Shown here in pieces: positions 13,291 through 25,103 of a stretch of 64,000 nt of DNA. The position numbers were made by a program, and so were the translations under genes. The stretch is from Rallus limicola (lineage: Eukaryota; Chordata; Aves; Gruiformes; Rallidae), in the NCBI GenBank assembly GCA_022605955.1, contig JAKCOZ010000005.1, positions 45,684,950 through 45,748,949 on the forward strand, written 5' to 3'. Numbering within the stretch: the first letter of the stretch is position 1; the number at the start of each line of letters is the position of its first letter. The notes under the pieces were generated by a model, which was not told where the DNA came from, did not search any database, and saw only the letters and a program-made list of their open reading frames with translations.

Positions 13291-13362
13291 ATATGATAGG
13301 ATAGGATAGGATAGGATAGGATAGGATAGGATAGGACAGGACAGGACAGGACAAGACAAGAA
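13291..13362 (+). repeat. (ATAGG)n pentanucleotide microsatellite with ordered variants
   Basis: A pure pentanucleotide tract: eight ATAGG units, then three ACAGG, then two ACAAG, then unique sequence. The variants lie in blocks, as expected when point mutations spread along an array by slippage. Confidence 0.97.
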
Positions 13363-13535
13363 AAGTCTGGTAGCTGATTAAACTCAGTTACTGATGCCAC
13401 AATGACCATGAACTTGCAATCTTTTTACTGATAATTAGACAAATTGTAAAATGACTTCTTTCTTTCATAAAGGTTAACCATGGGTGGACAAAGGTGAGTT
13501 AATTCTAATATTTTCAGCTCAGTTACACATGCTAT

Positions 13536-13560
13536 GCGCGCACACACACACACACATGCA
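13536..13560 (+). repeat. (GC)(CA)n dinucleotide microsatellite
   Basis: A short GCGCG run passes into CACACA repeats. An alternating purine-pyrimidine tract of this kind can adopt Z-DNA in principle. Confidence 0.9.
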
Positions 13561-13829
13561 CAGAAAATCCTCATTATTAAATCACAAAGCAATTAAAAAA
13601 TTAAAAATTTCATAAGACCCTGCATAAAAGAAATACAAGTGTTTAATGATGGATTATAAAGTGAAAGTGAGAAAAAAAGTAAAAGCTCAGCTGTCTCAGG
13701 GGCTTCCCTTGCAGCCTGTGATACTGATTTCTGTCTTCACCCTCACACAAGCCGCAAGAGCTAATAAATTCCTGGCTCCCCTGCCTGGGAGCCAAGGCCG
13801 ATTAATATCTGCCTACCTTGTTACCTAAT

Positions 13830-14170
13830 TCATTATGGAATAGCAGTTAATTTGATTTGATATTATTTTAATAAAATTCTGTAATATATTAGATTGTTTC
13901 AGGCTATCAAAATAATTTTCCAATTATTACGGTTACTCAAGCAAGTCTTTTTTTCCCTTCATGAGCGGCAGTTGGTCTGACTCAGAATACATTAGCTCCT
14001 ACAGCTTCATCCTGGCCAGAGGAATACGAAGTATATGCATGATTACACCAGAAATGTTATTGCCAGTAATGTGAGCCTGCAGATCAAGGCACAGAGTCCA
14101 GATTGATGTGCAATTACAGGCCCCCATGACGTCATGACATTGCTGATTACCCTTCATCTACAAATGAGTT
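13830..14170. promoter_or_regulatory. Candidate enhancer with perfect CRE palindrome
   Basis: A non-repetitive block with many TAAT/ATTA homeodomain cores, a CAATTATTACGG stretch near 13920, and a perfect consensus cAMP-response element TGACGTCA at 14127-14134 embedded in the 12-bp palindrome CATGACGTCATG (14125-14136). CREs bind CREB/ATF and related bZIP dimers, and CpG-containing CREs are usually lost by CpG decay in neutral vertebrate DNA. The block lacks repeat hallmarks. Enhancer function is inference; the motif is directly visible. Confidence 0.3.
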
Positions 14171-16270
14171 AATGCATTAATAGGCATTTACACAGTTACA
14201 CATACACATATGTGCAAGCATGCATGCATACAAGTATCTGTTATTTTCTGTATCCTGATACTCGTGTTTGAGGGCTGGCAGTACATGAAGGCAACGTGGC
14301 GTAGATGTTGCATCTCACAGGAGCTCGTGTTACTTGCTCCTGGGACAGGCAGTGCCAGTCTGGCCAACAGGAGAGGGTGGATAAGCTTTGCAAGCAGCAG
14401 GAGTTCCCTTTTCTCACTGTCATCACTTTCGGCCCCTTCAACAAACAGCAATATACATCCCTGCATAGGAGGTGTCAGGCTGCTCTTTTCCTTTGATTAT
14501 AGCGAATGTCTAAAAGCCAGAGGAAAGAGAGGACATGGGTGGAACTTGATTGAAATAGGAGAAGGCAGTCTAGACAAAAGAGCAGGTGCAAACACAGCCA
14601 TTCCATTTGCAGATGCGCTGAATGTCATAACATTTCTGCCTGGGTACATGAGAGCATCTTAGTCATATGCTTCTGGGGTTGAGACGGTGGCATACCAAAC
14701 ACTGTCATGGCTTGATCCTACTCCCACTGGACTGTGAAAGAGTTTGCCATCATCTTCATTAGGGGCAGAACTGGGTCTGCATTGGTAATTTCCTACAGCA
14801 TGTGCAACGTAAATAGAATGTATCTCACCCTTTCTACCATACTTCCTCAAAGGGCTTCTGTCCACATGAACACATAAAATATCTGTACTGCAATGTCGTG
14901 AGTCAAGAGAGGGTCCTGAATTTCAAATGCTGGAAGATGATGTCAAGTGCTTCTCAAAAATAAGACTGAAAGAACTGAAGCTGCCTCTCTCTCAGATCAT
15001 CATTCCAGTGAACATCCCGACACCTCCCCTGCATTCCTGAAGCAGTCTCTGACCCTGCTGGGGACCATCCCATGGCAATGTTAAAGTTCATTGAGGACTG
15101 CCATTTTGCCATTCTGTTCTACCATTTCCTTACCCTGACTGAAAAAAGAAGTGAAAGCACCCGAGTTTAAGCTGCTGATCATTTTTAAATCATGGTTTTC
15201 TGCCTTATACAGTACATCACAGTTCCTTTTTCATATTCTGCCTCCAAAAGTGGTTATTCCCATTCCATTCAGCTATCTTAGAAGAGTGGTGGCTGACCCA
15301 TGGGATGTGTGTCAAATATGATTTACAACCTTTTTCATGCTTCAACAGAACTCAGCAGAAGCATAAATGGATCAGAACATACCCTACATATGTGAGGAAA
15401 TACAGCTTCTTTTTGTTTTAGTATTTGTAAATTGCCTTATTATTTCCACTGCTTAGCTATCATTAAGTGCATGAAATAGCACTGTTAATAGCAGGGTGTT
15501 GCAACAACACTTATTGTGCAAAGACTTTATTACTATGAGTAAACTGTATGCAACCTGCCAAGTGAAAGCACTATCATATCAAGTGTAGAGGTTAGTGTAA
15601 TTTTTCCTTCTGTGCATCAATGTTTCTTAACTTACGTTCACATTTGGGTGGGTTTAAATTGTTAGGACAAAAATGATATTGTCTACCAAAAGGACATTAG
15701 TGAAAATGGGGGGTGAGGGGGAGGGGTGTACAGATGCCTTACATGATACCATTTGTAGTTTGACAATAAGCAACAGTAAGAATGTTTCTAAGTTTTCCTT
15801 CTAAAATCATTTCATGTTTTTGCAAACTACATTTTTGCTAACCCTTATAGCATGAAATACGACAGAGTTCTTGGCTTGTCACAAAATTCACATACATAAA
15901 AGTCTGTTTTAAGCATTCACAGTTTTAAATACACCCGTTTCCAAAAGGAAGCTTCCGATACAACATTCAATTACTAGAAAGCTTGGCTTAAAATTCTGTC
16001 TCTTTCCAATTCTTAGGTTTTGAATATGCATGCTATTTTGCATAACTAATATTTTTAAAACATGCATTAAATTTAGATATCATATTTTAAAAACAGGCAA
16101 AAAGACTTACAAAGAATCCTGAATTTATCTTTCAAAAAAAAATCCAGACGTCATTAATCATAACTGAAGTTTTTCAGTCACTCGGTATTAGTGATGCTGA
16201 AGTGAATTAACTAAAAGGCTTTCATGCTTCTTGATCTTAGATCCCATGCCTGAAACCCTCCTTCATCCAA
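14171..16270. other. Noncoding, no recognised element
   Basis: Contains an open frame of 150 codons at 14210-14662 (plus), overlapped by two minus-strand frames and another plus frame. No domain, signal peptide or family resemblance is visible, and frames of this length are expected by chance. A G-rich patch lies at about 15706-15726. Confidence 0.4.
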
Positions 16271-16274
16271 ATCT

Positions 16275-16340
16275 TCCTTATTCAGGTAAGTTGTCCTATT
16301 GAAGTCAATGTATCTCAGCATGTAAGTAGGGTTTGAAGAG
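16275..16340. repeat. Ancient amniote palindromic repeat remnant
   Basis: Contains CCTATTGAAGTCAATG near 16304, followed by a CATGTAAGTAGGGTTTG-type segment. CCATTGAAGTCAATGG is the symmetric core of old high-copy repeats in birds, crocodilians and turtles. Only the core and one flank are clear. The family name is not assigned. Confidence 0.4.
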
Positions 16341-16345
16341 AGGTC

Positions 16346-18730
16346 TCTGGTATATAAAAGCAGGCAACTGAGTTGGTTCTCATGATTCTTGCATAGAACT
16401 GGTAGGTTTACATTCTTTTCAACATTTCTAATGCATAATCAGCTAAAACGATTTTAGATCCGAGAAATTGCTACAAGATGGTTATAAATTCTTTGTGTGG
16501 ACAATTTTTCCATTTGGTGGTAAAACTGGAAGGCCTTATCAGTCTTTTATAGCTTTCTATATAATTTTTATGAACACAAACATAAGGCATCAAAGACTGC
16601 AGGCTGAAAACTTCTCTGTGATCCAAACCAAGTGGCAAAATTAAGTCCTGAAAAAGTTAAGAATCACATCTGGTTTATGGTCTGTCTTAGACGACTTGGC
16701 CTGAGAACATAGCACAGGAGTAGATTGATGCAGAATAAGGCTCAAATTTAATAATCAAGCTTGGTTACTGAATACAGCTATAAAGATGGATGAAATGAAA
16801 AGTTTGTATTACATGTCTCCACTCATCACGTAACAAAAGAACATAAAATAAGGGGATGTTTTAACACTAAAAAATGGTCTGTGCTGAAAAGGCATTACAT
16901 GTAAACAATGTGGGATAAGACTTCATTACAATCAATACTCAAGGAAGAACATTTTGTCCTTTGCCTAATAATGGGAGAGGGACCTGCAAACCTTAGGTCC
17001 AAGCTGCTGTCACTCTGTACACATCCTTCTCTTTACAAGTGACTGAAGGTCACAAAATCCTTTGTTACTTGGCTGCCAGTGGAGGGCTCTGCCAGCATGT
17101 TACCATTGCGGAACCTCTGTTCCTCACCCCCTCCCTTCCCTTCACTCCACCCCTCTTCTCCCTGGGTAGTCAATCTCTTTGCTGGCCAGCAGAGATGTTC
17201 TGGTAACTCTGTATTCTTCTCATCTTCCTCTGATCACAAGTGCTGCAATACAGCCCATCTTGGATGGCATACAATAGAAGAGAACATTTAATTGAAAACT
17301 TGCATACTGTGCTATTTCAACTACTACTATATATATTGTTCAGCTATTCATCCACATCTTCTGCAAATCACAGGGTTGCAAATCCAAGACACATCAATAT
17401 CTCTGAGGCCCACAGAGGTTCTTAAATGTATCTTTAGCTACAGAAGCTGGGATATGGTCCTGATAGAAAGGAAAATCCTGGAAGTGATATAGCTCCAGGG
17501 AAATGTTCTCATAATAACTGATGACAACCGAGAGAGAGAGGATTCAATGTGCTTTTGTTCCATGGCTGGGCTTTCTGAATTGCCCTGTGAAAAACTGTGG
17601 CCATAAAAGATTTATCTTTCTAGATATCTATCTTAGGTATGCACAATGCCCCCCACTCCAGTGCTTCAGTCTCACGACTTGACACGTTAACCTTCCAGCA
17701 TCTGCTCAGAACTTCTGGTTGCATCTAACAGTGGAAAAGCTGAGACATAGCTGGTCGGACTTGTGCAAGGCCTGTGGGTGTCCTGACCTTTCAATCATTT
17801 TTCCGTATGGACTGCCAGGTATGTATATCCAAAGGTTATCCCTTTACCAATGTGCTCCTTTGCACTTCATTATCGAACTTAGTGAAACCAGTACATAACA
17901 GTTTGGTCTGCTCAGAGCTAAGTCCTCTTTTTCACACGTAATAAACTAGAGAAATGTTTTAGATGTTGTTACATTGTATTCCCACTAAATAAATGCCACC
18001 GTATTTCTATGGGGTTTTTGATGAGCAAATAAGTCATCTTTTTAAGTAACTTTCCTTCTTAATATATCTTGAGTGTACATAGACTGACATTCTCAGTTTC
18101 TCCTTGAGGTTTTTTTTAAGGCTGCAACTAAACATCTATATATATATAGGAGGAACCAAGTTCTGATGAGGTCAGTCTGTATCAAGACAGCCTCATGCAG
18201 TATAGTGACAAATGTCTACTTTTTCTATAGAAAAACAGATACTAATGGCAGCTCAGAACACATCCATAAGGAGGAAAGAGCAGATTATATGCTAATTATT
18301 GCACAAATATTACTACAATTCTGAAAAACAGAGGCCTCAGCATCCGCAGTCTACAGCTACACAGCCAAGAAACTTTCTCTGGAAATAAATGGCATACATT
18401 CTTTTTCCATGTACTGGAGCATAAATCAAGGGTAATGGTCGAACTTGCTAGATGGAAAAAAATATATTACAAAGGCGGAATCAGATTTTCTCTCATAATA
18501 AATTCTGGATTCTTAAATATAGGTTCTTAAAGGAATAGCTAATTATATCCAGTTATTAAAGTATATCGCATCTTGAAGTTGAGGCCTCAGATTTTATAAC
18601 ACACACATGAGTGTAGAAGGTATAGGCTTAACTTCAGAGAAAACTCTAACAGAAGCTGTTTTAGTGATTCAGAGAGAAAGGACAAATGAGGGTTAGAAGC
18701 ACTGTCATAGATTTCAAGGAATGAAACAGA
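16346..18730. other. Noncoding, no recognised element
   Basis: Unique AT-rich DNA. A pyrimidine-rich segment at about 17105-17165 gives short plus-strand frames with low-complexity Ser/Pro content and no domain. A short (TA)n lies at 18136-18148. Confidence 0.45.
18136..18148. repeat. Short (TA)n tract
   Basis: About six TA units, with no associated element. Confidence 0.8.
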
Positions 18731-18734
18731 GTAT

Positions 18735-18875
18735 GTGTTCTGCCCTAGTCTTCCTGTGTAACTTTGGACGAGTCATTTCACATTCAAGTTTCCGAGCTGT
18801 AACATGGGAGCAATACCATTTGCTGTTTTCACAGAGGTGGTCGAAGGATGGACGTGTAGAGTTATTGACCTGCTC
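18735..18875 (+). repeat. MIR-like SINE fragment
   Basis: Resembles the central MIR/CORE-SINE region in forward orientation: a segment like 'CTGTGTAACTTTGGACGAGT' at 18754-18773, then CATTTCA, a degenerate CTGTAACATGGGAGCAATACC block, and a CACAGAGGTGGT segment. These match in order the CTTGGGCAAGTCACTTA, CTGTAAAATGGGGATAATA and CACAGGGTTGTTG landmarks of MIR. Neither the tRNA-related head nor the 3' end is convincing. Divergence is high, as expected for an amniote-age insertion. Confidence 0.6.
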
Positions 18876-20820
18876 AGACCCAGCTGAAAGGGGCCTGCAG
18901 AACCCGTTGTACATTCAGCAGTTTGCCTTTGTAGTCAGCAGAAAAGGAGAGGCAATGAGCCTAGAGGTGAGCAGTAGCACAAGAGACATAAAAGTAAGGT
19001 AATTAAAAATCATTGGGTAGAACAGTGATGAAGTTTGAGTAATTGCATTCTCCCTACTTAAAAAATAACTCCCTGAAGCTTCAATTGGATCTGGGAATTT
19101 TTATTTTTTTTTCATTTGAAGAGAGCAGGTGTTGTGCTATTTCACTCTGCATTGTTAACGCATTGCCATGTTGTCCTTAGCAGTGGATTGGCAGTGATTC
19201 CCTTTAGTATGTAAAACATGTTGTGGCTCTCTGAGGTGAAAGAACACATAAGACATAAAATCCACCATACCTTGGAAGCCTGGTTTCTTGGGAGCATAGA
19301 GCAGGGTTTCAGTGGTTAAAGCAGGTTTCTGTGGAAGAAACCTGTATTCTCACAGCCAGTCTCAAGCCACCACACCCACCAGCTGCTGGTAACCATCCCC
19401 ACTATTTCCTTGGTGAGGCAGAATCATCACGCAGATTATTCAACATTTGAGTTTGGCTCAAGTTGCTTTTGGCGGGAGTGTAGGTTAGCACAATTGCTCC
19501 AATCTTCAGATCATTGAGGTCCATTCCCTAGTTTGTTCTACCAGCCCTGTCCCATGTAAGCTCTTGAGAGGGGCAATAATAACTGATCTGGAGAGAATGC
19601 AGGAAGAAATGCTTAGATACATTTCAGCTATTTGTAAAGCACCATGCATCTAAAGTGAGAGCTTTTTCAGGACCCTCACAAGCTCCATGTCTCTCTTAGA
19701 AAATTCCAGACATCTGGAGAATCCTGAAATGCTTATATAAGAACAGTTACTGATTTTATTCTAGACTTCCAGAAGTTACATTTTATCCCAACAAACAGAT
19801 CTACGAATGAAAGACTGTGCTTACCTTTGGGGCACAAACTGAGGTGAAGTAAATTCTTAGCTAGATAGGCAGAGTTCAGCAGAGAGTTAAAGAGTAGGAC
19901 CGCTGAACCTAACAGGGAACTCCTTCAACAGACTGGTACGGTCAAATACTTAGATGGGAAGAAAACACTGAAAGAGTGGATTATATTATAAAAATATTTA
20001 TTCTTAAAACCTCAGAAAATGCTAGGAAAAGATCTTGCATAAGCAAGATTAAGATGTTTAATCTGCATTGGTGAAAACCCGCTGTACTGCATTGTTTCAA
20101 ATACCTGTAAACTCATTTTACCATTCAGAAAATGATAATATAAACATGCTTGAGTCACTTCACCCCTGTGTGGAGTTTTGATGATTTGCATAGTAGATGT
20201 GGTTGTTAAAAGAGGATGGACTAAAAGCAAGTTCTTCATTTTCACCTTTAAACCTTAAATGACAACTTCGGAAAAGCAGAGCATGCAGGAAAGCAAAGAA
20301 AGTCGTGGCACACCTGTGGCTTTCCAAAATTAGATTTTTTTGCCGGTCTATTCTAGTCTCTAGTTCCTAAACCCTCTTGCCAGTATAATATCTGAACATC
20401 ATGTGATAACAAACCTCTCCTTGATTGCTTTCTCAGGTTTGGGCCATTCTGAGAGAAAGTGGGCTTATATTTATCTACATGTAGGGAAGCAAGCCCCAGG
20501 AAATCTGTGTAGGTTGAAAAAAGGAGGTATCAGAATTTGTGATCATCCTTCATTCCCAAAAATTTATTCTGCAAAGGTGGAATGAAACCTTCACAACATG
20601 AAAAGAAATTAACTTCCATATAAGAAATTAACGTTATTTCAGGTGGTCATTTACCAGCAGAGACTTCAAGAACTGAATAAGCATCAAATAAAGCAGAAAA
20701 TAATTTAAAATGGCCCCTCCACTTAATTATTTTTTAAAGGGATTGAGAGAATGTTGATTTGTCTTCAAAAAGAATGAATAATAAAAACACAAGAGTATTT
20801 TGATATTCAAGTTTTAAAGA
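18876..20820. other. Noncoding, one weak SINE-like stretch
   Basis: At about 19305-19360, a CAGTGGTTAAAGCAG motif followed by ACCTGTATTCTCA recalls the tRNA-derived head of MIR-class SINEs (AGTGGTTAGAGCAG), but the match is too short to call. The remainder shows no repeat and no frame over 80 codons. Confidence 0.35.
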
Positions 20821-20825
20821 CTGAT

Positions 20826-20954
20826 AGATTGTGAGCTTAGTTATAGCAGAGTAAATCTGAAGCAAATCCATTTGACACATCAAATCAAAACTAGAGTCAC
20901 TGAAGTTAGTTACTCCAGATTTAGAGTGCCAGGACTGAGATTAGAATTTGGCCC
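20826..20954. repeat. Ancient palindromic repeat, both arms present
   Basis: An imperfect inverted repeat about 129 bp long. The left arm (from about 20827) reads like ATTGTGAGCTTAGTTATAGC followed by AGAGTAAATCTGAAG. The reverse complement of the right arm reads ATTCTAATCTCAGTC, then CTCTAAATCTGGAGTAAC. The outer right end is TTTGGCCC. This matches the layout of a high-copy amniote palindromic element whose arms contain GTGTAAATCCGGAGTAAC and end in GGGCCAGATTCTG. It is probably a non-autonomous DNA-transposon or foldback relic. It is symmetric, so no strand is assigned. Confidence 0.65.
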
Positions 20955-21084
20955 ATGCTGTTTAGATAAGGTCAGTATATATAAAGGAAAATAGAACCAA
21001 GACAGCAAAGTGCAGAGAATCTGAGTTGACAAATAGAATGGTAGAGTTTACGTATGAGGACAGAATTACTTAGTTTTGGAAGTA

Positions 21085-21340
21085 TAATAAAGATGATTAA
21101 GAGGTGACATGACTGAGGTATTTAAACTAGCTGAAGATTATTATAAAATTAAGCTTGACGATCTATTTGAGTTTGTTGAAGAGACCAGAACTAGAGGATT
21201 TAGGTTTAAGTAAAGTGGGAATATATATAAGAAGAATTTAAGGAAAAACTGTTTCACAAAGACTGATAAAAAGATGGAAGGTACTTCAAATTCAAATGTT
21301 AGAGATATGCTGCATTAATATTTAAGCAAATACAGTAAGA
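21085..21340 (+). mobile_element. Old, eroded CR1-related LINE 3' fragment
   Basis: The order of phrases follows the CR1 3' ORF2 region: GAGGTGACATGACTGAGGTAT at about 21101-21121, then an AGAACTAGAGGATTTAGG block, AAGGAAAAACTGTTTCAC, and an ATGGAAGGTACTTC segment. These correspond to the usual GGTGACATGATTGAGG, GAACTAGGGGACATC, GGAAGTATTTCTTCAC and TGGAACTCACTGCC landmarks. Heavy decay, many small indels and the lack of a recognisable tail indicate a much older subfamily than the other CR1 copies here. Confidence 0.6.
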
Positions 21341-23205
21341 CTTTCTGCAACCTAATACATTTAAGTGGTGACAGTCAGTTTTCTACTTGGAAATAATCAT
21401 TTTTACAGAGAGCAAATTTCCACTGATTATTTCTTTCCCCAAATATCTAGATCAAATCAAAGATAGAGAGCTTAAAGCTATGCAGGTTTTTGGATCATTG
21501 TCAGTTTTCACTAGGTGCAGATCTGTTCTTGCGATTTTCTCTCATTTGGCAAGACTGGCAGACTCTCTCTCAGGCCTCAGGAGCTTGGTTGCATGCACCG
21601 ACAGGGTGGCATGAGGAAGCTTACACTTCTGTTGTCCGCACATAACCTGTTTGGTGGGTAATTAAAGGATTTCAATCTCCAGCACAGTCAATCTGGCACC
21701 TTTCAGCAACTCAAACTGACAGGAGCAGAGACAAAAAAAGAAAGAACACTCTTAATTCTTGTTGAAAGAAAAAAAAATTATGTGGAACAGATAAATAAGT
21801 CTTATGAACAATGCATCATTGTTTTTTCTGTATCTCTGAATCACTATTGAAGAAGATAAAGCTCAGCCTAATGCCCTACCTCCAATCATCTTTATATATA
21901 TAATCTCCTGCCTTCTCCAGTACGAGCAGCTCTGCTATAACTCTGCTTATTAAGTACATTTTTCATGAAGGTAAATCATAGGTGAGTCTAATCAGTGTTG
22001 TGCCTCCCTGCAAATTGAAAGATATTTGTGGAACAGATAACCAGGTTTACTTCCATAGTCCCACCTTACATTTTGTCCTTCTCATTTTTCCAACCATAGA
22101 AGCTTTACAAATAGGATTAATCAAGAGGAAGTTCTAAGACATTTTAAAGAATAGGAGAGTGTTAATATTTCATTTTTTTTCTTTTCTCTTAGATTATATT
22201 ATAAGAGGAAGTACTTTGTCAGGCATAGTAAAATCTTAACCCAGTTCAATTCCTTAAGGATCACCGTTCAACTCAGACTGCAGGGCTCCAGTGTTGTTAT
22301 ATGGATATGCCTCACACACCATGCTAGAAGAGTTTTGTCAAGAGGACTTCTTGAGGGGAAGATTTTTGGTTGGAAAACATGACTTTTGGATGGGAGGTTT
22401 GAGGCTTAATTTCCTCAGGATACAAATGCTCCACACTCTGTTGCTCACCAGCAATTACTCTAACCCCTTTATGCTATCACCGCTCCCAAATCAGCTTGAA
22501 ATGATGACAGCAAACTTGTCGCTCACAAAGAAGGGAAGGGCAGGAAAGAGCACTGCTCCAATCCTACAGAGGGGAGACTTGCAAGGTGGACATCAAGACT
22601 GAGAAGATAGCTGGGATTTCAGAGGATCTGCCACGTTTTCCTTTCTGACTGTATCTTGTTAGTTCTTGCCCCATTGAGGGTTGGCTCTGTTCTATTTTAT
22701 TTAAGCAGTTAACTGAATGTCAGAAGCAAAGTCACTCTAGATTTCTTACGTAACTGATGAAGAAAGCTGTCTGTCTCCATAAGGGAATTCAACTTTCATC
22801 AAGTGCAAGGGAAACTGCCTTTTACACCTGTACCTCTCTTTCCCCTGAATGTGTAGAAAGACTATGGAGGCTGTGCTTCTAGATCAGGTTATCTCAGTTA
22901 CATTTCTAGTTAGACCATTTAGTGTGTAAGTATTTGTGAAGTTCAGTCCTGAGGCACCTGAGTCTTTTCACAAGCTGTTTAGTGCAAGTTTGCCAATTTG
23001 ACCCCTGGAACCAGACACCAAAATTTAGGTGAAAAGCACCTTGCTAAGTACCTCTGTGAATCTTTCCCAGGGTCACAGGAGTTCTTAACTGAACTCATTC
23101 CACTCATAACTTAGATTGTTATGCTAGCCACTGTAACATTTTTCACTTTTTTTTTTTTCCCAGTCTTGTTTCCTTGAAGAAAGAAGGCTTATGTGATTAT
23201 GTGGG

Positions 23206-23224
23206 TGGGCTGGCTGGCTGGCTG
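23206..23224 (+). repeat. (GGCT)n short tandem repeat
   Basis: About four tetranucleotide units, preceded by a GTGGGTGG sequence. Confidence 0.8.
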
Positions 23225-24630
23225 TCCCCACCCTTGAATAGCAGTTGACCAATTTCAATCACATGAAAAATGATACAAATGCTTAAGTTCCAGTGTACTC
23301 ATAAAAATCCATAGGCAGAGGAAATCAAAACTGATGCATCCAGTGAAGGAAAAAAGAGAAAAATAGTGCATTGACCACTATGTTTGGCAACGGCCAACAG
23401 GCTGATCGACTGCAGCTTGTGATATTTTTTACTCAACAGGGATAAAATATAGGAGAAGGATTGGGGAACAGATTACAGTGTGAACATCAAGGGGTAGTTT
23501 ACGGGACAAAAGATTTTTATCCTCTAGACAGAATTTGTTCCACTACTGATGGAAGAACTTAGTTTTTCAACACGAATGTGGTAGGTATGGTTGTTTCTCC
23601 CATTATCTTATTGCATTAGTATCTAGTACGTAAATATAGGAAGAAACTTAAATCGCCTAAATAAAAGTAATTAACCTTTTTATTATTTTCTCAGTTGAGA
23701 TTATTTTTGGGTTTTCACTTAATTACAAGCCAGTAAATGTATATTTCTTTGTGGATAGCTTTACTTCTGCATACACATGTTACAAATGGAAAATTTATCT
23801 CTTTGCAGTTGGGAAGATGGCAAAAACAGTTTTAGGGGCATACTTAATTCATCAAAAATGTTATTGCCACTTGAGGCAAAATGCAGAGCTAGTACAAACT
23901 CATTTGGCCAATTCACACTTGTTTGATATATTTCAAAATCATAATTTTATGCTGGATCAGCTATCATCTGTCTTTCTGCAGCCATCATCAGGCCAGGACA
24001 AATTCTATGCTGTATGCCCTGATTAATTTGACATAAATACTGTCAAGTTCTCATACCTGAGCCAGATCACATTTTGTAAAGAGGATGATCCATTTGTGCA
24101 CAGGTCTGGTATTAATGAGCACAGAACTAAGGTTTAAACTCCGGCTTCCCTCTCTGTGTAAGTAAAAGGATAGCGAAGTGCCAGTTACTGGTACAGGTCT
24201 GCTCTGATGCTGGACAGTTTACCATATTCAGTTCAAGTACATGAGCATTTAGCATTATATCCCTATGAATCTCACTTTCCATTATGCTTTCCCAAATATT
24301 GCACTGAGCCTGCTTTAATCCCAGATGATTATACATAATGGGCAATGTCTGGATGGAAGTGTGCTGCAGGGATTGTGAGCAAATGAGCTGTCTCAAACTT
24401 ACAATGTGGGACTGCTCTACCGTTAACAGAATCTTCTGACATTATTTCAAGCAGTGAGATTATTAAGTGTCATACGGCTAAATAGGAGAGGTCATTCAAT
24501 GGAAATATCAGCAAACTCAGTCATATAAAAAACATACTACCAAGTGCTGTATGTGACATTAGCCCATCTTGGCCATAAATCTATACAAGATCTCTTTCAA
24601 ACACTGGCATGTGAAATAATACAATTTTAT

Positions 24631-24647
24631 GTGTGGTGTGGTGTGGT
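24631..24647 (+). repeat. (GTGTG) pentanucleotide short repeat
   Basis: About three GTGTG-type units. Confidence 0.75.
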
Positions 24648-24993
24648 AAAACAATGCCAACTCTGTGCATAACAGTCTTTTCCTGCAGTGGAAAAGTGTC
24701 CATGTTTGGGTCCTTGGCTTGCTGGAAGAAAGAGGGACGAAGGCATTTTAATAATGCAAATAAGAAGGGAACTGGATACTTTAAAGAAAATATGGTTACT
24801 AGACAGCTGGCAAGACATAGATTTTAGGAACACTCATATCAAACAGCTGATGATGGAGAAGGTTAGCCCATTTGCCTACATCTGATCAAATGGCTTTAAA
24901 TTATACCTATACATAAATATGCAATGGAAATTATTTTATGGAAGGTAGAAGACACCAGAACCACAAAATATCAGACCTGATACTTAATCCTAA

Positions 24994-25103
24994 ATCCTGT
25001 CTGGACTCCTATCTGTGCAATATGAGCTAGGGAGCCTGCTTTGGCAGGGGGATTGGACCAGATGATCTCTTGAGATCCCTTCCAACCCCTATGATTCTAT
25101 GAT
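24994..25103 (+). mobile_element. CR1 LINE 3' end, short copy
   Basis: The 3'-most 110 bp or so of a CR1 in plus orientation. GCAATATGAGCTAGGGAGCC, then a CTTTGGCAGGG block, GATGATCTCTTGAG and CCCTTCCAACCCC are followed by the tail ATGATTCTATGAT. It is nearly identical in layout to the 3' end of the minus-strand copy at 11287-11925, which supports one shared subfamily. Severe 5' truncation leaves no coding content beyond the last few codons of ORF2. Confidence 0.93.

Larger units (their letters stand above)
21345..24990. other. Noncoding, no recognised element
   Basis: Frames up to about 103 codons (22291-22602, plus), none with a recognisable domain. A short (GGCT)n lies at about 23206-23224 and a (GTGTG)n at 24631-24647. 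No repeat family recognised. Confidence 0.45.

Noticed and set aside
13291..13362. CRISPR-like or satellite array
   Set aside because: The units are 5 bp with no spacers, so it is a microsatellite. The host is a vertebrate, where CRISPR arrays are not expected.
14210..14662. 150-codon plus-strand frame as a possible gene
   Set aside because: Overlapped by other frames on both strands, no domain or signal, and of a length expected once or so by chance in a window of this size.
19305..19360. tRNA-derived head of a MIR-class SINE
   Set aside because: Only about 15 bases match the AGTGGTTAGAGCAG-type head and the following CORE region is absent. Too short to call.
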